NCBI GenBank assembly: GCA_018343915.1
Contig: JABRWF010000001.1
Span: 4,464,001 to 4,528,000, forward strand
Length of the DNA stretch: 64,000 nucleotides
Reading direction: 5' to 3'
From: Agroathelia rolfsii
Taxonomy: Eukaryota > Basidiomycota > Agaricomycetes > Amylocorticiales > Amylocorticiaceae
Shown: positions 58,663-64,000 of the stretch, piece by piece
Position numbering within the stretch: position 1 is the stretch's first letter
How the letters are laid out: every line of letters begins with the position of its first letter
Made by a program: the position numbers and the translations under genes
Notes under the pieces: generated by a model
What the model was told of the DNA's origin: nothing
Database searches by the model: none
The model's input: only the letters and a program-made list of their open reading frames with translations

Positions 58663-60474
58663 TTTTGATGAAAAGGAATGATCTAGACTCCGCCTTTCTA
58701 ATATACTCTTGTCACAAGCACTCCTGTTACGTGGGGCTAACACAGCCAGTCACACACGCATCAAGATGTTGCCTACAAGGTATTTCATCCATAACTTGGT
58801 TAAATAAAATCGTAAAAATACAATAAAAATATGTATATGTCCGTAAGGAAAATGCGAAAAATGTCCAACTTATAACACGATCGGAATGATGAGTCTAGTA
58901 CTCCTTAGTAATCACATAGTGATTGGAACAACCCTGGTTCCTAAGTCTAGATCCTTTGATGAAAAAGAATAGTCTAGACTCCGCCTTCCTAATATACTCT
59001 TGTCACAAGCGCTCCTGTCACGTGGGGCTAACACAGCCAGTCACACGCACAACAAGACATTGCCTGCAAGGTATTTCTTTCATATCTCAGTCAATAAAAA
59101 TCGTAAAAATACAATAAAAATATGTACATGTCCGTAAAGAAAAGGCGAAAAATATCCAACTCATAACAGAAGGGACTAGAGGAATGGAATGAGGAGAACA
59201 GCCTAATTTTACACCTCAGCAAAGTCTACATACTATACGACACCCCACTTCACAACAACATCATCGGACTCCACCATGATGTATCAGCAGCCGGTCACCC
59301 AGGATGGCACAAGACTCTAGAATTGGTCTCAAGAAACTATTGGTGGCCTGGCCTTACAAAAGCAGTCAATGACTATGTAGCCTCATGTCCCAACTGCCTC
59401 GCCTCCAAGACAGCCCAATCCATGCCCGTAGGACCTCTAGCACCTTTACCAACCCCTGAAAGACCTTGGGAACATGTTACTTCTGATATGATTGTCAAGC
59501 TCCCAGAATCCCAGGGGTTTGATTCTATCTTGGTAGTAGTAGACAGGCTGACAAAAATGTGTCACCTAATCCCTTGTGTAGAAGCAATCACAGCATTAGA
59601 AATGGCGGATTTATACTTGGCACATATCTTCCAGCTGCACGGCCTACCCCATCAGTGGACATTAGATTGAGGGCCCCAATTTGCAGGGAAAGTTATGAGA
59701 GAAATCCATAAGTGGTTAGATATCAAGACCTCCCTGTCCACTGCCTACCATCCACAATCCAATGGCCAGACCAAACGCCTTAATCAGGAAGTGGAAGTTT
59801 ATCTCCAAAACTACATTTCCCACTGGCAAGACAACTAGGTGGGCCTCCTCCCCCTTGCCAAATTCATGCTCAATAACTGACAGCAAGCATCAACAGGTGC
59901 TTCTCCATTTGAAATGAACTATGGATTCTCCCCATGTATAAACCTTACAACTGCCAGAATCCCAAGTACAGAAGGGGCACAAGTATAGACCAAAAAAGTT
60001 AAAGAGCTCCAGGAGGATGCAAAAGCAGCCCTAGACCATGTGGCCAGCCAAATGAAATATTTCTTTGACAAACATGCTATGTGTCATGAGTTGGAAAATA
60101 TGGACAGAATTTTTGCAAATTATTTAATTTTTATTGGAACTATTTTTATGAATTTTTGTCTCCTTTTATCTTTTTCTTTTATTACCCTTAGGGTGTGGAC
60201 TGTAGGCAGTGAATGGTCAGGTGATTGGCCCTCATGTGACTAAGCCGCACGCTACAGGAGTAATCATGAGTTGTGCGTTTCCTGTTCACCATTCCGCACA
60301 ACTCCGGAGTACAAACCTCCAACCACTGACCAATTCCTAACAGATACTGGTTCTGCTACACACCTCCAAGCTTCCGCTCCCAAGCTCCTGCGGAGCTCTG
60401 CTCCTGAGCGCGGAACCTCCGGAAGTGTTGTATCTCTGCACGGCTGCCCGTCGGAGTTAGGGAAAAGGTCTTCC

Positions 60475-61452
60475 TGTTACGAGTCGCTCGTTGTATTATA
60501 ATTTTATTTCGAATTTTCTATTATTTTTCTGAATTTTTTCTAATTTTTCTCTATTTTTTGATGTATATATCGCATATTACATAAGCATACACTCTGATGA
60601 CTAAGCAAAGTCATGTGACCAGTCAACCATGTGACTGGCCATCATGTGACCACTAGTCATGTGACATATTATGTAAGCAGAGTCTAGAGCATGGGTCCGG
60701 ATCATGACACCACTCTATACTCACTATAACAAATAATGGCGCAATATCACGCCATACTTAGCATTGCTGCGCACAGACCATATTACTGCGCATAGACCAG
60801 GTAGAATTAGTATATAACCCTGTAGTGCCACTACCTGAAGACCTCAGATTTGTTCTCTTCGTCTTCAGGTAAGCACAGTAGTGCTGTGTATTAGATAAAT
60901 GCTAACATAATAAAATCTTTGTCTTCAGAGCCCATAACTCTTAAAGGCGTGATTGCCTGTCTCCCCCCCTCTCTCCCTCATAAAAATCCTCCCTGCTTAG
61001 TGCTAAGAGGTAGCTAGCGTGCTCCGTGCTGTTAGTTGTTTAGAGGTAGCTCAGTGCTCCTCTACGTTAGAGCGTATAAGACAGGTCCGGCCCTTTGGGT
61101 GACCACTTACGCTTCTGTACACACATCATAGTGCTTAGTGCACTCAAGCGTATAAAGGCATTGCCCCGCATACGTTGTGGTTAAGATACATCGAACCCAT
61201 ATTTGCATACACAAGATATTTCTTGTCTTGACAATAGACCTTGTGCGAAAGCTTTGTAAGCTTGGAGTAACACCTGGTGATTGGAGAGCTAGAAGTTGAG
61301 TGACAGCAGAAACCGGGCAAAGAAGTGTACACCCACGCATCCCTAGTCCTGGGAGTTGTAAAAAAGCCGATACTTGGCTACCCCGTACCTTTGAGGGGTT
61401 AACGTGGACTTAGGTTGAGTTTTGGTGACAAGAGACAGGTGTGCTCTTGACA
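60475..61452 (+). repeat. E-family solo LTR
   Basis: This 978-bp LTR runs from TGTTACGAGTCGC to GTGCTCTTGACA with perfect CTTCC TSD (60470-60474, 61453-61457). It has a TATATAA box near 60811, an 11-bp hairpin (TACCTGAAGAC 60832-60842 with GTCTTCAGGTA 60861-60871) and the intron-like unit below. Confidence 0.92.
60869..60928 (+). other. Intron-like unit in the E LTR (60 nt)
   Basis: Donor CAG|GTAAGC, a textbook fungal branch site GCTAAC (60901-60906) and acceptor TTTGTCTTCAG. The direct repeat GTCTTCAG stands at both ends. It is the best-formed example in the window. Confidence 0.6.
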
Positions 61453-62164
61453 CTTCCCCTGCATAATCTACTTCCTCTATTCTTTGCCTCCGCAGCAGAA
61501 CTAGTGCGGAGCTTCCGCAAGTAGTATAAGTAGTCTATGTAACTTGTCCTGAAAGGCCAGCTTTGACCTCTTTGCCTTCAGGCAAGTATTATATGTTTGT
61601 ATTTCTCTTATAGTATTACTCAATGAAACTTCGCCTTCAGGGTTCATTCCGCAGGGCCTAGCCCATCTCAGCTATAAGCCTACACTCATACCGGAGGTGG
61701 TGGAAATCCCCTCAAGTAAGTTACGAAGTTTGTCGGAATAAGAGTCGGAGCCTTGGACATAAGTACAGAAGAGTACCCGGTGTTGCCCTTCAATAAATTA
61801 GGGGACATATCTGTGGGAAAACCTTATTTGTGCGGTACTTAGATTTTAGTGTTAGAAGTATACACTTTGCACAGTCAAGGAGTGTACCCTTGATACTGTG
61901 GAGATCCCAAAATATGCCATTGGCAACAAAGTTTAGCTAAGTACAAAAAATATCAAATTAGCCCAACCCTCAAAGAAGCTTTCGGCTAAATGGATTGGAC
62001 TATACAAGATCATGGAACTCATAGGAAACCAAGCGGTTTGGCTCACTATCCCAAAAGGATGGGCCATTCATGACATCTTCCATGTCTCTTTAATCAAGCC
62101 GCATGTCCAAGTAGAGACCAGGCTACTTGCTCCCATACCAGAGGTAGTCGAAATCGAAGGAGAA

Positions 62165-63180
62165 TGTTATGAGTTGGACATTTTTCGCCTTTTTCTTACG
62201 AACATATATATATTTTTATTGTATTTTTACGATTTTTATTTATTGAGATATGAACGAAATACCTTGTAGGCAATATCTTGACGCGCATGTGACTGGCTGT
62301 GTTAGCCCCACGTGACAGAAGTGCTCGTGACAAGAGTATATTAGGAAGGCAGAGTCTAGATCATTCCTTTTCATCAAAAGGTCTAGACTCAGGAACTAGG
62401 GTCGTTCCAATCACTGTGCGATTACTAAGGAGTACTAGACTCATCATTCCGATTAGCTGCTCATCGGACTTAGGTGCAAAGCACTACCCCTGCATTTTTA
62501 CATGTTCCTGCTTACAAACCCTGGCTGCACACAGACCATCAAGGCTGCGCACAGGCCCTTCATTTTGTGTATAAATACAAGCTTGTAGCCCTTACCTGAA
62601 CCTTAGCTTTGACCTTCTCGCCTTCAGGTAAGGGCGCCCTCATCTTGTATCCCCTACATAAGATTTACTAATATATGCTCTCGCCTTCAGGCTTGTTTCT
62701 CCTAGCCCACACATCTACCCCTCTCCTTTACCTTTCCTATTTAGTGTAAGGCCTAAAGGGCATCTAAGTAGAGTACACCGCCCTAGTATCAGAGGGCAGT
62801 ATAAGTCATTAAGTCCTCAATACAAGGAGGCATTGCACGTGAACCCGAAATCCTGTTCATTCAGGTAGAGGCAGTAAAAAGACCTCTCAGACGTACGTAG
62901 AGCATGGAGGGCTAAGCCACCTACTCCGAGTAAGAAATTAGTGAATACTCTATTTGACATAAAGGAAACAAATGGGAAGCCCAGTGCTAGAGTACCAAAC
63001 GTAACCCTAACAAAGTAGAGGATTGGCTAATACTATTATAAAGGATAGCAACAGGAGCACGTGTGCATCTGCTATTAGCCAACCTAGTAACACATAGTAA
63101 AAAGGGGTCTTACAACCCATCCCTTGTACCTTCGAGAGGGTTTACGTTAGTTGGTTAAGTCAAGAGTGCAAGCCTTGACA
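62165..63180 (+). repeat. A-family solo LTR
   Basis: This 1,016-bp LTR has perfect GAGAA TSD (62160-62164, 63181-63185). It lies between the integrase C-terminus and chromodomain of the B element. Confidence 0.92.
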
Positions 63181-63483
63181 GAGAAGAAGAACACAAAGTA
63201 TTATGAATAAAAGACAGTCGGTTAAGCCCTTGGACCAAGAAACTCAAATACTTAGTCAAATGGAAAGGATATCCTGGAGAAGACTCATGGGAAAAAGAAA
63301 CAAATATCATAAATGCACCATGGCTGATCAAGGAGTTCCATAAGAAAAATCCCAAAGTACCTAAATGCCTATTGGCTGTAGTCTTTGCAGACCTACCATT
63401 CCGACCAATCGAGAATTTCATGGAAACTATGGAAAAGATCGGAGGAACATGGGAACTAGGGATGTTCTGGAGGAAATCCCCTT

Positions 63484-63496
63484 AGAAAGGGGGTAA
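63484..63496 (+). other. B-element polypurine tract
   Basis: AGAAAGGGGGTAA directly precedes the 3' LTR start TGTCATGAG. Confidence 0.85.
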
Positions 63497-64000
63497 TGTC
63501 ATGAGAAGGCAATTTTTGCCAATTTTTCGAGCTATCCCTTGTATTATTTGAACTACTATTTAATTAGTTATTGTATTTTCTTTCAATTTTTCTATTTTCC
63601 CTTATTAAATTACCCCTTTAGGGCGTGGACTATGGGCAGTGCAGTGGTCAGGTGATTGGCCCTCATGTATTTCCAAGCCGCATGTTACAGGAGTAATCTC
63701 AGGGCTGTGCGCACTTCTTCTTCATCACTGCACACAGCCTAGGAACATAGGCTTCCTTCACTGATTAATTCCTAATAGTTACCAGTACCAGTCCAGAAAC
63801 GGATCTCCACACAGATGCCCAGTGGAGTTAGGGTAAAAGATCTCCCCCTGCATTGCCTCAACAATGCTTCTATCTCCCTCTGCGTACAGACCAACAAGGT
63901 TGCACATGGACCCTTCTATAGTAGTATAAATAAGGCATGTAACTTGTCCTGAAGAGCTCAGCTTCAACCTCTTCACCTTCAGGCAAGTAACCAAGAGTCT
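63497..64000 (+). repeat. 3' LTR of the B element, cut by the window end
   Basis: The first 504 bp of a B LTR: U3, TATAAATA near 63925, and AGCTTCAACCT with the start of the hairpin and donor GGCAAGTAA. The rest lies outside the window. Confidence 0.88.

Larger units (their letters stand above)
45816..58877 (-). mobile_element. A2: second complete family A retrotransposon, heavily nested
   Basis: Both LTRs come to 1,006 bp and the internal region to about 5,474 bp after subtraction of nested insertions, against 5,482 bp in A1. Flanks are CAATC (45811-45815) and CGATC (58878-58882), one CpG-type transition apart. It therefore inserted as a whole into an A LTR and later collected six insertions. 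Gag and Pol are both interrupted and carry stops. Confidence 0.9.
56002..58877 (-). repeat. A2 5' LTR carrying C and A LTRs
   Basis: It is 1,006 bp after removal of 56663-57519 and 57660-58662. It runs from TGTCAAGGCTTGC to CCAACTTATAACA. Confidence 0.9.
44334..59168 (-). repeat. Outer A-family LTR hosting A2
   Basis: Pieces at 44334-44657, 45673-45815 and 58883-59168 form one reverse A LTR lacking its U5 end. It ends ATCCAACTCATAACA next to B pol (flank GAAGG). It was split first by A2 and by the A LTR at 44658. Confidence 0.8.
60082..61895 (+). repeat. C' mosaic LTR carrying an E LTR
   Basis: It starts TGTCATGAGTTGGAA, ends GTACCCTTGATA, and is about 831 bp without E. The U3 and R parts resemble C (CGGAG-rich). 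From about 61680 (GGAGGTGGTGGAAATCCCC) to the end it resembles B. Flanks CTATG and CTGTG (60077-60081, 61896-61900) differ by one transition. Confidence 0.85.
59169..63496 (+). pseudogene. B-element Pol 3' half: integrase and chromodomain
   Basis: Pieces at 59169-60081, 61896-62164 and 63186-63496 encode EGLEEWNEENSLIL, the zinc region HPGWHKTLELVSRNYWWPG with SCPNCLASK, core HVTSDMIVKLPESQGFD, a TGA where TSDQ/R is expected (59668), GPQFAGKVMREIHKW and TAYHPQSNGQTKRLNQE (Lys replaces the usual Glu in SERLNQE). After the C' LTR comes KLSAKWIGLYKIMELIGNQ with GPY degraded to GLY, then after an A LTR the chromodomain YLVKWKGYPGEDSWEKE. It ends just before the polypurine tract. Multiple stops. 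Confidence 0.9.

Noticed and set aside
1..64000. CRISPR-like array or bacterial operon from the many repeats
   Set aside because: Repeats are about 1-kb LTRs with TSDs and retroelement coding regions; there are no short regular repeats with spacers.

Overview
This window is a nest of LTR retrotransposons. I found no host protein-coding gene, rRNA or tRNA. Gypsy-type Pol proteins with a C-terminal chromodomain, spliceosomal intron signals of about 58-60 nt, and CpG-to-TpG/CpA decay point to a filamentous fungus, most likely a basidiomycete. A Rhizoctonia/Ceratobasidiaceae-like source is only a weak guess. The density suggests heterochromatin (inference).

I sort the LTRs into families by their ends. 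A (about 1,006-1,016 bp) starts TGTTATGAGTTGGACA and ends CCTTGACA. B (about 840-865 bp) starts TGTCATGAGAAGG and ends CCCTTGACA. C (about 857 bp) starts TGTTATGAGTTGGAATT. C' (831 bp) is a C/B mosaic. D (about 875 bp) starts TGTCATGACCTGCC and ends AGCTCTTGACA. E (about 980 bp) starts TGTTACGAGTCG. F (about 860 bp) and F2 (740 bp) start TGTCATGAGTTGA. G (629 bp) starts TGTTAAGTTTGG. Boundaries were checked by 5-bp target-site duplications (TSDs): 24 insertions have perfect TSDs and 5 more differ by one transition.

Layout. 1-1302: E and B LTR remnants. 1303-9397: an old Ty1/copia element (minus) broken by B, A, C and D insertions. 9410-16480: B solo LTR, then a stack C > A > B > D > B > G. 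16481-18152: B gag (plus). 18153-23019: a chimeric, internally deleted A element (minus). 23020-31913: B gag start and 5' LTR (minus) split by A1, a complete 7,496-bp A element (23784-31279, TSD CTCCT). 31914-35408 and 37295-37538: B element (minus) split by an F LTR. 37539-44333: a rearranged patch of short fragments with D, F2 and B insertions. 44334-59168: an A LTR containing A2 (45816-58877, minus), itself carrying B, A, E, B, C and A insertions. 59169-64000: the 3' half of a B element (plus) with C', E and A insertions.

A and B encode Gag (A with a CCHC knuckle), protease, RT, RNase H, integrase and chromodomain, but every copy has nonsense transitions. A, B and C carry a primer-binding site complementary to their own predicted transcript start, as in Tf1/sushi self-priming. 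Their LTRs also share a start-site hairpin and an intron-like unit.

The most unusual finding is four insertions from three families whose two ends are BOTH U3 ends. Each is one LTR, then 2 to about 690 bp of downstream sequence, then a 15-33 bp inverted copy of the LTR's first bases, flanked by a perfect 5-bp TSD. They look like integrated strand-switch (snap-back) cDNAs.
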